Shown here in pieces: positions 63,961 through 64,000 of a stretch of 64,000 nt of DNA. Under the pieces are notes generated by a model, which ran no database searches, was not told the DNA's origin, and saw only the letters and a program-made list of their open reading frames with translations. Within the stretch, counting starts at the first letter, position 1. Each line of letters starts with the position of its first letter. The translations under genes were made by a program, and so were the position numbers. The DNA is from Neobacillus cucumis (lineage in GTDB: Bacteria > Bacillota > Bacilli > Bacillales_B > DSM-18226): contig NZ_JAMBOH010000026.1 in assembly GCF_023715505.1 (NCBI RefSeq), positions 5,692 to 69,691 of the forward strand, given 5' to 3'.

Positions 63961-64000
63961 AAATAAAAATAAGGACCACTTCTGATAAAATAAAGTTACC

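Noticed and set aside
1..64000. CRISPR array, rRNA operon, prophage or complete insertion sequence
   Set aside because: No regularly spaced repeats, rRNA-like sequence, transposase, integrase or phage structural genes were seen on either strand.

Overview
The window looks like a chromosomal segment from a low-GC, spore-former-type Firmicute of the Bacillaceae (Bacillus/Neobacillus-like). The evidence is strong AGGAGG ribosome sites, frequent TTG and GTG starts, a separate purS gene, Bacillus-style regulators and hairpin-plus-T-tract terminators. The genus is an inference; no rRNA or other marker gene is present.

Layout. (1) 1-6.9 kb: a minus-strand sugar operon with three Gfo/Idh/MocA oxidoreductases, a ThuA-domain protein and a TIM-barrel sugar isomerase/epimerase. 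It has a divergent AraC regulator, a decayed fourth oxidoreductase copy at the window edge, and a 172-bp MITE-like element with a perfect 8-bp target duplication. (2) 7-17.5 kb: a secreted cyclic-nucleotide phosphodiesterase/nucleotidase, then purK-C-S-Q-L-M-N on the minus strand with purF divergent on the plus strand. purE, purB, purH and purD are absent. (3) 17.7-25.9 kb: a two-subunit Rieske dioxygenase, an MFS carrier, a thiamine-diphosphate (TPP) enzyme, a LysR regulator and an aldehyde dehydrogenase. (4) 25.9-29.9 kb: an accessory patch bracketed by two 262-bp copies of the dehydrogenase 3' end. It holds an RraA-like pseudogene with an in-frame amber codon, an unrecognised two-gene SPFH-like/SH3 membrane cassette, the 3' half of a selenocysteine tRNA, a Cdd1-type helix-hairpin-helix gene and a short-chain dehydrogenase remnant. 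(5) 29.9-42.1 kb: a second aromatic-acid-type module with an aldehyde dehydrogenase, LysR, EamA exporter, TPP enzyme, TAXI-TRAP transporter, a Pht4-like dihydrodiol dehydrogenase, a class II aldolase-type decarboxylase, a small zinc ribbon and a phthalate-dioxygenase-like Rieske oxygenase. (6) 43.1-52.6 kb: a complete biotin-independent malonate decarboxylase operon (GntR-mdcH-A-B-C-DE fusion-G), divergent from madL-madM, with an AEC carrier beyond. (7) 52.8-64 kb: housekeeping and membrane genes (lipid kinase, hemolysin III, AI-2E transporter) and two TetR/efflux pairs (MMPL and DHA2).

How they work together. Regions 3 and 5 are parallel sets for oxidising an aromatic or alicyclic acid: uptake, ring dihydroxylation, rearomatisation, decarboxylation, and TPP and aldehyde-dehydrogenase steps. 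Neither set has an electron-transfer reductase in the window. Region 6 takes up malonate and decarboxylates it to acetate. Two near-identical 12-bp palindromes between its divergent halves are probably the GntR operators.

Many start codons were moved inward from the longest reading frame because a Shine-Dalgarno sequence sits just upstream of the inner codon. Functions come from motif recognition by eye; no database search was run.
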